The notes beneath the pieces were generated by a model that saw nothing but the letters and a program-made list of their open reading frames with translations, did not search any database and was not told the origin of the DNA. Source: SM1-50 sp964467345 (GTDB lineage: Archaea; Thermoplasmatota; E2; DHVEG-1). Taken from it: a stretch of 15,053 nucleotides of DNA. The stretch spans positions 1-15,053 of the forward strand of contig CAYXPY010000042.1 in assembly GCA_964467345.1 (NCBI GenBank), written 5' to 3'. Position 1 is the first letter of the stretch; each line of letters starts with the position of its first letter. Positions 6,790 through 13,600 of this stretch are shown here, piece after piece. The translations under genes and the position numbers were made by a program.

Positions 6790-8439
6790 TCATGACAGCC
6801 CGATGATGTTGCCGTTCTTGTCGATATCCATGAACTCTGACTGGGGTCTGGGGGGGAGTCCTGGCATCGTGGTGATTTTCCCGGTCATGGGTACTAAAAA
6901 GCCGGCTCCTGCGGAGAACCTGATGTCTCGGACCGTGATCTTAAAACCAGTGGGTCTGCCCAGCAAGAGGGGATCATCAGAGAGGGAATAAGGGGTTTTG
7001 GCGATACAGATAGGCAGGAGGTCCAGTCCGAGTTCCTTGCAGAGTTTGAGATCACTTTCCGCGTTGACGGAGTATCCGACGCGGTCGGCACCGTACATCT
7101 TTTTGGCGATGATCTCTATTTTTGTTTTGATCGGCAGGTCAAGATCATAGAGATAGGTGAATCGAGTGGGGGTGTTATGGATAAGGCTGATGAGTTTGCC
7201 GGCAAGTTCGATGCCACCTTCTCCGCCTTTGGCCCAGACGTCTACGACGGCGCAGGATACCTGTTTTTTTGAACAGAAGGCTTCAATGTAATCGAAGTCT
7301 TCGTCGTTATCACCGGTGAATTGGTTGATCGCGACGATGACAGGGACCCCGAACCAGGCGATGTTCTCCAGGTGTTTTTCAAGGTTGGATAGTCCTTTCT
7401 GCAGGGCGGTTCGATCGGTTCCCTCGCCATGTCGTTTCAGTGCTCTGATGCTGACGACGAGCACCACGGCATCAGGGACAAGCTCACCGGTCCGGCAGAC
7501 GATGTCAAAGAATTTCTCAGCACCAAGTTCTGAGCCGAACCCTGCCTCGGTGACGAAGTAATCAGCAAGCCGTAGCCCCATCATGTCCGCGATAAGGCTG
7601 TTGGTCCCATGGGCGATGTTGGCGAAGGGTCCACCATGGACAAACGCAGGGACTCCTTCGATGGTTTGAACAAGATTAGGCATGATTGCGTCTTTGAGAA
7701 GCACGGTCATGGCACCGACCGCTTTGAGGTCAGCGGCGGTGACAGGTTTATTGTCATAGGTGTATGCGACGATGATGCGGCTGAGACGCTGGCGTAAATC
7801 CGCTAGGTCCTTGCTGAGGCAGAGCACGGCCATGATCTCAGAGGCAGGGGTGATGGAGAACTCGATCTCATGGGGGACGCCATCGGATGGTCCACCCAGA
7901 CCGACGACGACTTTGCGTAACGCCCGGTCGCTGATGTCAAGCACGCGTGGCCAGACGATGAAGCGGGGGTCGATATGGAACAGGTCCCCATGATGGATGT
8001 GGTTGTCCAGGAGGCTTGCAAGGAGGTTATGTGCACTGGTTATCGCATGCATGTCACCGGTGAAATGAAGATTGATGTCCTCCATGGGGAGCACTTGTGA
8101 GTAGCCTCCACCCGTGGCACCGCCTTTCTTACCCATGATAGGACCCATGGATGGCTCTCTGATCGCTAGCATGGTTTTTTTTCCAAGCTGGGCAAGGGCT
8201 TGTGCCAGTCCGACGGTCACCGTTGTTTTCCCCTCACCGCTGGGGGTAGGGTTGATGGTGGTGACCAGAATCAGTTTGCCTTGTTTGTGTTGTTTTATTC
8301 GTTTGAGTACATCAAGAGAAACTTTTGCCTTTGAACGACCGCAGCAGAGGTATTCCTCCTCTCGAATCCCTGCTTTGGCAGCGATGTCTTCTATTGGTTG
8401 GAGGATGCTTGATCGTGCTATTTCAAGGTCGTTTTTCAT
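6790..8439 (-). CDS. fhs: Formate-tetrahydrofolate ligase (10-formyl-THF synthetase)
   Basis: Joins formate to tetrahydrofolate with ATP, giving 10-formyl-THF for purine synthesis or the folate branch of the Wood-Ljungdahl pathway (EC 6.3.4.3); cytoplasmic. The 549-residue product covers the whole family length. Visible signatures: P-loop TPSGEGKTT (65-73), EPSMGP (95-100), EDINLHFTGD (120-129), and further on HGGPFANIAHGTNS, VTEAGFGSELGAEKF and WAKGGEGG. It ends with the usual TMPGLPPRP region. The ATG at 8439 is chosen because MKNDLEIARSSILQPI aligns with the N-terminus of well-known homologues. An in-frame ATG at 8460 would add seven residues and has a GGAGG 16 bases upstream, so it remains possible. 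The DUF6015-like gene lies 90 bases upstream on the same strand. Archaea with both folate and methanopterin one-carbon carriers are known, but this window has no methanopterin gene. Confidence 0.95.
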   Translation of the reverse strand: MKNDLEIARSSILQPIEDIAAKAGIREEEYLCCGRSKAKVSLDVLKRIKQHKQGKLILVTTINPTPSGEGKTTVTVGLAQALAQLGKKTMLAIREPSMGPIMGKKGGATGGGYSQVLPMEDINLHFTGDMHAITSAHNLLASLLDNHIHHGDLFHIDPRFIVWPRVLDISDRALRKVVVGLGGPSDGVPHEIEFSITPASEIMAVLCLSKDLADLRQRLSRIIVAYTYDNKPVTAADLKAVGAMTVLLKDAIMPNLVQTIEGVPAFVHGGPFANIAHGTNSLIADMMGLRLADYFVTEAGFGSELGAEKFFDIVCRTGELVPDAVVLVVSIRALKRHGEGTDRTALQKGLSNLEKHLENIAWFGVPVIVAINQFTGDNDEDFDYIEAFCSKKQVSCAVVDVWAKGGEGGIELAGKLISLIHNTPTRFTYLYDLDLPIKTKIEIIAKKMYGADRVGYSVNAESDLKLCKELGLDLLPICIAKTPYSLSDDPLLLGRPTGFKITVRDIRFSAGAGFLVPMTGKITTMPGLPPRPQSEFMDIDKNGNIIGLS

Positions 8440-8506
8440 GTGATGACATGTTGATATCATGTCTCTGTTAAAAAGTCCTCCGTTTGTGTGTGGCATGAAA
8501 AGGAGG

Positions 8507-8559
8507 TGGACCACCATTCAGGGGTTGTTTTAAATGAAGGGCGTTTTTCTGGTGGTCCA
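8507..8559. repeat. 10-bp inverted repeat spanning the DUF6015-like/fhs junction
   Basis: TGGACCACCA at 8507-8516 and its perfect complement TGGTGGTCCA at 8550-8559, separated by 33 bases. One arm lies in the last codons of the DUF6015-like gene and the other in the fhs leader. The loop holds the stop codon and an AT-rich TTTAAAAC stretch (8528-8535 on the minus strand) that could be the fhs TATA box. In RNA it would form a GC-rich stem that could act as a terminator, attenuator or stability element. Confidence 0.5.
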
Positions 8560-8934
8560 AGCTGTCTCAGGCAGTGAAGAGTAAATGGTCTGGCAGGTGA
8601 GTGGGGTGATTGTTTTATGTTTTGTTTTGGACAATTTGGTTTTCTTTTTTGGTTCATGGGAGAAGATGGCTTTCTTTTGGAACTCCCAGTAGCGGATGCG
8701 CCAGTTGGTCCCATCGCTGAGCAGGGCTTCTTCTCGTCGGGTCCCAAGGATTCCTTCTGCCTCCAGGCGGTAGAAGAGGCGTCGGTCCGCGTGGTCAAGG
8801 ATGTTGTCGATGATGCAGTCGTCGTAGCCGAACATGTCCATGACGATTTCTGCGTACCCGCGTGCTTCTTTTTCACTGATGTCTAATTTTCGTTGGATAG
8901 CCTTTGTAAGAATTTGTAACGTGACAAGTGGCAT
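8530..8934 (-). CDS. Small DUF6015-like archaeal protein
   Basis: A 134-residue protein that resembles, from memory, the uncharacterised archaeal family DUF6015. The conserved part is residues 1-85: a helical start (TLQILTKAIQRKLDISEKEARGY), then MFGYDD, IIDNILD, RRLFYRLEAEGIL and a closing NWRIRYW. The arrangement suggests a compact helical or winged-helix-like fold, but I do not know its function. The tail (about 94-134) is Lys/Thr-rich with no clear fold and may be specific to this lineage. I chose the ATG at 8934 because a TATA box (TTTATATT, 8956-8963) sits 26 bases upstream, giving a leaderless message; an in-frame GTG at 8943 would add three residues. It precedes fhs on the same strand and is divergent from the nitrilase-type gene. 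Function not assigned. Confidence 0.7.
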   Translation of the reverse strand: MPLVTLQILTKAIQRKLDISEKEARGYAEIVMDMFGYDDCIIDNILDHADRRLFYRLEAEGILGTRREEALLSDGTNWRIRYWEFQKKAIFSHEPKKKTKLSKTKHKTITPLTCQTIYSSLPETAWTTRKTPFI

Positions 8935-8950
8935 TCTTCGCACCCATAGT

Positions 8951-8965
8951 TGTTTAATATAAACA
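8951..8965. promoter_or_regulatory. Inverted repeat overlapping the TATA box of the DUF6015-like gene
   Basis: TGTTTA-ATA-TAAACA, perfect 6-bp arms around a 3-base centre, covers the TATA box TTTATATT (8956-8963, minus strand). A protein bound here would block TBP. The same 6-3-6 geometry occurs at 6729-6743. The AT-rich content makes chance symmetry possible. Confidence 0.4.
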
Positions 8966-8981
8966 ATTTTATATTTGGTAG

Positions 8982-8990
8982 TATATATAA
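8982..8990 (+). promoter_or_regulatory. TATA box for the nitrilase-family gene
   Basis: TATATATAA on the plus strand predicts transcription start near 9010, which leaves a leader of roughly 88 bases before the ATG at 9098. That is consistent with the clear Shine-Dalgarno site there. Confidence 0.45.
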
Positions 8991-9097
8991 TTTTCCTTTC
9001 TTTTGACGTTTTTCACAAAAAACAAGGCAAAAAAACCTGACTCCCATGAATAACTATTATACCACGACCACTGATACCACCCCGAGGGGTTGCCCGT

Positions 9098-9931
9098 ATG
9101 AAAATCGCACTGATCTCCGCACGACCCGCCATTGGCAATAAAACAAAAAACATCCAAACCATGGAGAAATACCTAAAAAAAACAAACGCAGACCTCTACG
9201 TCTTCGGCGAGTACTTCCTCACCGGGGACCGCTGCAAAGACGAGTTCCGCACCCTCGCAGAACCATGTGATGGGCCGTCCATTCAACAGCTGAAAAAACT
9301 GGCAAAAAACAAAGACTGCTATCTTGTCTTTGGTATGCCTCTCAAGGACGACACGGTCAACGGTCTTCTCTACAACACCGCTGTCCTGCTGCACCCGGAT
9401 GGCACGGTCAACACCTACAAGAAATGGTTCCTGCCCACCGCAGGACCGTTCGAGGAAAAAATCTTCTTTGACCAAGGCGAGGACCTCAGAGTCTTTCCCA
9501 CCCCGTTTGGGAAGATAGGGATGCTTATCTGCTACGACCTCTACTTCCCTGAGCTTTCAAAAGCACTGACCTTACAAGGAGCGGACCTGCTGGTCTGCAT
9601 CTCTGCATCCCCCTCGGTCACCCGCCGGTATTTCGAAACCATGCTGCCTGCCCGTGCGCTCGAAAACACCGTGTTTTTCGCCTACGTCAACCTCACCGGA
9701 AACCAAGAGGACCTCATCTACTGGGGCGGCTCACAGCTCTACGACCCACTGGGAAACCTGCTTGTCAAAGCACCCTATTTCAAAGAAAGCATAATCACCG
9801 CAGATATCAATTTCGGTCTGCTTGAGACTGCACGGGCAAGACGACCCGTTCTACGGGACATCAGACCGGAGATCTACCAAGATTTGTACCAGTTCTCCCG
9901 GCATCATACAAAACAATCGCCACAAGATTAA
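9098..9931 (+). CDS. Carbon-nitrogen hydrolase (nitrilase superfamily amidase)
   Basis: A 277-residue cytoplasmic amidohydrolase with the Glu-Lys-Cys triad of the nitrilase superfamily: E38 in VFGEYF, K108 (or K109) in NTYKKWFLP, and nucleophile C145 in LICYDLYFPE. The region FAYVNLTGNQEDLIYWGGSQLYDPLGNLL (194-222) fits the C-terminal half of the fold. These enzymes split non-peptide C-N bonds in amides such as omega-amidase substrates or N-carbamoyl compounds; the substrate here cannot be told. Shine-Dalgarno GAGGGG (9084-9089) precedes the ATG by eight bases, fixing the start. It stands alone on the plus strand, divergent from the DUF6015-like gene and convergent with the 266-residue exported protein. 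It is the last gene of the GC-richer part of the window. Confidence 0.9.
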   Translation: MKIALISARPAIGNKTKNIQTMEKYLKKTNADLYVFGEYFLTGDRCKDEFRTLAEPCDGPSIQQLKKLAKNKDCYLVFGMPLKDDTVNGLLYNTAVLLHPDGTVNTYKKWFLPTAGPFEEKIFFDQGEDLRVFPTPFGKIGMLICYDLYFPELSKALTLQGADLLVCISASPSVTRRYFETMLPARALENTVFFAYVNLTGNQEDLIYWGGSQLYDPLGNLLVKAPYFKESIITADINFGLLETARARRPVLRDIRPEIYQDLYQFSRHHTKQSPQD

Positions 9932-9997
9932 CATAAAACACTACGATCGGATCATCAGAGAAAGGAAAGGATCAGTGCCAATTCGTACCAATATTGT

Positions 9998-10002
9998 AAA
10001 AA
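9998..10002 (-). terminator. Possible weak oligo-T terminator after the 266-aa exported protein gene
   Basis: Five A on the plus strand (T5 in the minus transcript) about 40 bases past the stop at 10042, in the 110-base convergent gap. This tract is short, and I see nothing else in the gap. Confidence 0.25.
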
Positions 10003-10041
10003 GGGATTCTCAGGGCATCATTTCAACAAGTTCAGATGGTT

Positions 10042-10842
10042 TCATAGATTATCATTTATCGAGTAGTCTGTGTGTGGTCCAATATACGTTCCAAATGTTC
10101 GTATATATAATGCAGAACCAATACATGTTATACTCCTCATCGGGAAAGGGGGTTCACCAGGGAAATATGTGTAATATCCGATGAATCCTATTATTTTCGT
10201 GAAAGACCAACTATGCTTAGACCAAAAATCAGGCAATAATCCATTTGTAGTTGTAATATTACTAACTAATGATAAAATCGAATCCCTTATATCTACAATT
10301 TTAGTTTCATAATCACGTAAAATATAAAATGTAAAAAGGGAGAAACCTATTGGCAATAGAAAATATATTGTAAACTCACCATGGACATCACAAAACATAT
10401 TTATGTTAATACATTTTTGTGACATCTGATTCTCCTTATGAAAAAAGAAATTCCTATCCTTTGATGCTATGTGTTCTAATCGTTGTTGTGTCAACCCTAG
10501 TCTCTGTGCGTTTTTCGTTAACCCTGCTCGTAGAGTCTCCAAGGTCACATCCGGTGGAATGAGTCCATATTTCTTATAAATAGATAATCGCAAAGAGGTA
10601 TCATCAGTGCCATCCAACTCTATTCGTAATTTCTCAGCTTCAGTTCCTGACATCTTTACAATAGATTTCCCAATCGTTCCATCAGGTTTATATTCCAAAA
10701 CTGTAATTGGAACAATATCTTCATTCGCAGGTAGTGATACTTGTTTTGATACTAATGTATTATTATTCGCATCAATTGTTGGTGCTATGGTCACACCAAC
10801 GAACAAGAAGATGATTCCAACTGCTAACAATTTCCTTTTCAT
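10042..10842 (-). CDS. Exported protein of unknown function
   Basis: A 266-residue protein with a clear N-terminal signal sequence: basic MKRK, then a hydrophobic core to about residue 20, with cleavage or anchoring near IAPTIDANN. A conserved-looking block at about 48-116 (VLEYKPDGTIGKSIVKMSG, then EKLRIELDG, LSIYKKYGLIPPDVTLETLRAG, NAQRLGL) resembles exported proteins I recall from uncultured Thermoplasmata, but I know no named family for it. A second hydrophobic stretch (157-174, IYFLLPIGFSLFTFYI) could be a membrane segment. The C-terminal part is Gly/aromatic-rich (IIGFIGYYTYFPGE and ITCIGSALYIRTFG). Start: ATG at 10842 with GAGGA about eight bases upstream and a TATA box (TTTAATAT, 10897-10904) overlapping the stop of the upstream 699-aa gene. 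It can thus be expressed alone or with that gene. AT-rich codon use differs from genes left of 9931. Confidence 0.75.
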   Translation of the reverse strand: MKRKLLAVGIIFLFVGVTIAPTIDANNNTLVSKQVSLPANEDIVPITVLEYKPDGTIGKSIVKMSGTEAEKLRIELDGTDDTSLRLSIYKKYGLIPPDVTLETLRAGLTKNAQRLGLTQQRLEHIASKDRNFFFHKENQMSQKCININMFCDVHGEFTIYFLLPIGFSLFTFYILRDYETKIVDIRDSILSLVSNITTTNGLLPDFWSKHSWSFTKIIGFIGYYTYFPGEPPFPMRSITCIGSALYIRTFGTYIGPHTDYSINDNL

Positions 10843-10896
10843 TGTGATTTCCTCAAGGTATCGTTTTCGACAATTTCAGATAGCATCTCAGACAAG

Positions 10897-10904
10897 ATAT
10901 TAAA
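10897..10904 (-). promoter_or_regulatory. Possible TATA box for the 266-aa exported protein
   Basis: TTTAATAT on the minus strand overlaps the stop codon of the upstream gene (10900-10902) and lies about 58 bases before the ATG at 10842, leaving a leader of about 30 bases with the GAGGA site. Confidence 0.4.
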
Positions 10905-12999
10905 GAGTGTTAATCCATACGAAAAGTCTGGGAGGATAATCATTATTTGAATCCAATGAGTAATACCAATGATTACAATTATACTGTACAGGGTTCTTAT
11001 AATCTCGAATCATCCATCCATGATTCTCAAATCCACCATTGATAAAATCATCAACTTCAGAAGTGACATTCCATTCAACCCAAGTGAAGTATGTTGGAAC
11101 CCTTGTGCTTGTGCATTCAACAGGGTCAGAATCAGGCATTGAATTATATGTAACGTTTGATTCATTCCACTCTTCTAATATCCGATGGCAAGTGATTTCA
11201 CGGCCAGAAGGGTTAATCGTATCATAATCATAATAATAAATATTTAATTTAGCTGAAATAACCGTTGGGCTTGCAGGAATACTTGATAAATCAAATAAGA
11301 CCATGGCACGTGAATCATAGAAATATGAATAAGAAGCATTATCATATGAAAGTTCCATTCTTCGCCCCCACCAACCCCCACCAAAATTCTGGTTCGGTTG
11401 TAAATCACTGACATAGGTATCTGCAACTGGTTCTAAAACGAAAAGTCCTTCACTTGTTGTCGTAAAAACATATTTTTTATTTATCCAATTGTTTCCATCT
11501 GTTGCATTCACAAACCACGTATATGTTGTATCATACTCAAGATTATTTATCGCAATAGTGTAACGTCCATTGCTAACACCATTAGCACTACCTGATCCAA
11601 TATCTGGTTGTGTTTCAACTGTCCAATCCATCAAATCACCTTGATAATCTAATAAATCAAAACTCATTTGGGACGTAACAATTGGAACATAGGCGGCGTT
11701 GTGTTTTGGAATCGGATTTGAAACAACTGGAGCTATCGGTGCTGTGGTAAAAGTGAAAGTCTTCTGGTCTGGTATTCCAATATAATTTCCTTCATATAAC
11801 AGTATTTTCCATGTATACTGCGTACTAGGTTGAATACCTTGAATAGGGATGGTATACGTACCATTTGATACCAGTTTTGCGCTACCCTTCCCAATATTAG
11901 GAGTTGTTGTCACCTTGTAGCTCATAAGATCACCTTCACGATCGGTGAGACGAAATGAAAGCTCGGTGAGATTAAGTTGCACGTTTTGTTCTGTGTCTGC
12001 TGGTGAAATATCTGAAATAACTGGAAAATCGTTCCCTTCTATTACAGGGCAATTAAAACGTTGGTATAATGTTAGGAGAGGAACTAAGAATATGCCAAGA
12101 AGTTCAAGCATCTCATCTATAGCAGCTGGTGGAGGCGCCATTAATAACATCAATACCAGCCAAAAAAAGAACACAACACCCATCAGGACAAATAATGTAG
12201 TGCAAATTATTGGAAAACCCCATTCTGAGTTTTCACACCCACAATCAGAGTTTACCAATTGGGTTATTTCATCTTTTAATACAGAGTCCTTTTCGATAAC
12301 AGCATTGATTTCTTGTTGTATCTCAGGGGTAATCAATTGATTTGTATGAATCATTGATTGCAACCGTGTTTTACTAATGAACTTTGAGAGTATCAACCCT
12401 ATGAGATACATCTGTCTGATTTGATTCTTCGTTATAAAAGGAATCTCTGATGCGGGGAGTATCCCCTGACTCATCTGGGATTTCAGGATGATTCGTTGTA
12501 TCTCCTTGTTGTTGGCAATATCAACGATGGTCTGGAACAATAACTCCCTCTGATTTACTACATTGTTTAAATTGTTATGATAATTTATTTGTGGACTAAG
12601 ATTATAGGACCATCTGATAGGATGAATTGTCCAGTTACTCTCATCTTCATATGGAAGGTCTTTTGCTTTTGCTTTAATGTATATAGTATCTTTCTTTGTC
12701 CATGTATGTTCAAAATTGATTACTTGACCAGATTTAAATGGACCAGCCCATAAAATCACATTCCCATCTCCCCAGTCAATAGAATATGAGACGTTATCTC
12801 CATCTGGGTCGGTGGTTACAAAAGCAAATAAATAGGAATGACCAACTTTTAGTTCATATGGACCTGTAATTTGTGGTGCGTTTGGGGGATGGTTTTCAAG
12901 TGATTTCACAGACTGATAGCCCACCACATTACTCAACGAACCCAGAACAAGAAGAACTACAGTCAGGATACTGACTTTAATAAGAGTAACTTTTCTCAT
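10900..12999 (-). CDS. Surface protein: PKD-like module, internal transmembrane helices, two Ig-like repeats, DNRLRE domain
   Basis: A 699-residue exported protein. Signal sequence 1-28. PKD-like module about 38-125 with DPDGD (64-68) and SIDWGDGN, acidic loops that often bind calcium. A polar helical region, about 135-245. A strongly hydrophobic helix at 262-287, followed by a weaker one at 294-312. Two tandem Ig/FN3-like repeats (325-420 and 424-515) share DLMxxxVxTxPxIGxGSAxxVSNGxYTI. A C-terminal DNRLRE-type beta domain (522-699) shows VADTYVSDLQPNQNFGGG, LFDLSSIPA, EEWNESNVTYNSMP and HGWMIRDY. Such modules occur in adhesive and carbohydrate-binding surface proteins; no catalytic residues are visible. 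The ATG at 12999 is chosen over a 53-residue longer reading because it has a strong GGAGTGA site and starts the signal peptide, while the longer form overlaps the preceding gene. It lies 34 bases after the CARDB-like gene, probably in one operon. Confidence 0.85.
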   Translation of the reverse strand: MRKVTLIKVSILTVVLLVLGSLSNVVGYQSVKSLENHPPNAPQITGPYELKVGHSYLFAFVTTDPDGDNVSYSIDWGDGNVILWAGPFKSGQVINFEHTWTKKDTIYIKAKAKDLPYEDESNWTIHPIRWSYNLSPQINYHNNLNNVVNQRELLFQTIVDIANNKEIQRIILKSQMSQGILPASEIPFITKNQIRQMYLIGLILSKFISKTRLQSMIHTNQLITPEIQQEINAVIEKDSVLKDEITQLVNSDCGCENSEWGFPIICTTLFVLMGVVFFFWLVLMLLMAPPPAAIDEMLELLGIFLVPLLTLYQRFNCPVIEGNDFPVISDISPADTEQNVQLNLTELSFRLTDREGDLMSYKVTTTPNIGKGSAKLVSNGTYTIPIQGIQPSTQYTWKILLYEGNYIGIPDQKTFTFTTAPIAPVVSNPIPKHNAAYVPIVTSQMSFDLLDYQGDLMDWTVETQPDIGSGSANGVSNGRYTIAINNLEYDTTYTWFVNATDGNNWINKKYVFTTTSEGLFVLEPVADTYVSDLQPNQNFGGGWWGRRMELSYDNASYSYFYDSRAMVLFDLSSIPASPTVISAKLNIYYYDYDTINPSGREITCHRILEEWNESNVTYNSMPDSDPVECTSTRVPTYFTWVEWNVTSEVDDFINGGFENHGWMIRDYKNPVQYNCNHWYYSLDSNNDYPPRLFVWINTL
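12938..12962. repeat. 25-bp direct repeat copy 1, in the 699-aa protein signal-peptide codons
   Basis: Matches 13458-13482 at 24 of 25 bases (one T/C difference at the 22nd base). Both copies encode the leucine/valine-rich core VVLLVLGS of signal peptides. Confidence 0.85.
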
Positions 13000-13033
13000 C
13001 TTTTCACTCCTTTTTATATGTTCATCTCGTGCA

Positions 13034-13519
13034 TCACCATGAAACAATTGACATCTTGAGTATAATGAGAACTGTTTCTGTATATGCATTGTTTCGAGTA
13101 TTCGATTCAGAGATTCTACCATAAGGATTAATCTTACAATAAATCCAATAAAAACCAAAGAAAGGCATAAGATAATTACTTGTAAAGGATATTCCTACTG
13201 TATCACCAGGTGCAAGACCACCATCTGGCCAGCAACTATTCTCATACTGTCGTACAACTATAAATGGGAGGATTCCAAAAATCTTCCATCGTACAGTTAC
13301 AGTTATATCAATCCCTTTATTAGAAGGAGTAGAGGCATTACCAATATTTTTCAATTTTAACCAGTATTCTTCATCTCCAGGCTGATGACCTGGACTTATT
13401 ACTAAATCCTCAATAATCAAATCTGGTTTCTCTTCACTTGCCAATACTGGAATACTTGAACCCAGAACAAGAAGAACCACAGCACAGAGACATACCACTA
13501 TCAGAAGTTTCTTATCCAT
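13034..13519 (-). CDS. Small secreted protein with a CARDB-like domain
   Basis: A 161-residue protein: signal peptide (1-28, MDKK followed by a leucine/valine-rich core ending VLAS), then a single beta-sandwich resembling CARDB. The pattern is PDLIIEDLVISP, LKLKNIGNASTP, VTVRWKI, GGLAPGDTVGISF and the ending INPYGRISESNTRNNAYTETV (about 131-150). In that domain the acidic and Asn residues of the last loop are typical. CARDB modules occur in extracellular archaeal and bacterial proteins, often linked with adhesion; a ligand cannot be read. The ATG at 13519 is preferred over the ATG at 13540 because AGGA lies just before it, and because its promoter spacing matches the beta-helix gene exactly. 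The 699-aa gene follows after 34 bases. The last residues (KMSIVSW) have no evident function. Confidence 0.75.
   Translation of the reverse strand: MDKKLLIVVCLCAVVLLVLGSSIPVLASEEKPDLIIEDLVISPGHQPGDEEYWLKLKNIGNASTPSNKGIDITVTVRWKIFGILPFIVVRQYENSCWPDGGLAPGDTVGISFTSNYLMPFFGFYWIYCKINPYGRISESNTRNNAYTETVLIILKMSIVSW
13458..13482. repeat. 25-bp direct repeat copy 2, in the CARDB-like protein signal-peptide codons
   Basis: Partner of 12938-12962. The match is close at DNA level, including third codon positions, while the sequences on both sides differ. This points to copying or recombination rather than selection on the peptide alone. Confidence 0.85.
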
Positions 13520-13554
13520 AACTTTCCTGCCCCGTATCATATTTTACATCAATG

Positions 13555-13566
13555 TTCTCCTATAAA
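13555..13566 (-). promoter_or_regulatory. Promoter element (TATA plus GGAGAA) of the CARDB-like gene
   Basis: TTTATAGGAGAA on the minus strand; its first base is 47 bases before the ATG at 13519. The same 12 bases occur before the beta-helix gene at exactly the same distance. Transcription start is predicted near 13540. Confidence 0.6.
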
Positions 13567-13600
13567 TAGGTTTATCAGCTATCGGATGAAGGTGTAAATA

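Noticed and set aside
8440..8517. 26-residue N-terminal extension of fhs
   Set aside because: Family proteins start at the MKND position; the extra residues show no similarity to known homologues. An ATG at 8460 was kept as a minor alternative.
9822..10184. Plus-strand frame of 120 codons running from the nitrilase gene into the exported protein gene
   Set aside because: Its first part is an out-of-frame copy of the nitrilase gene and its last part is antisense to the exported protein. The middle shows no coding signal.
13000..13158. 53-residue N-terminal extension of the 699-aa protein
   Set aside because: It overlaps the CARDB-like coding region and puts the signal peptide inside the chain; ATG at 12999 has a strong Shine-Dalgarno site.
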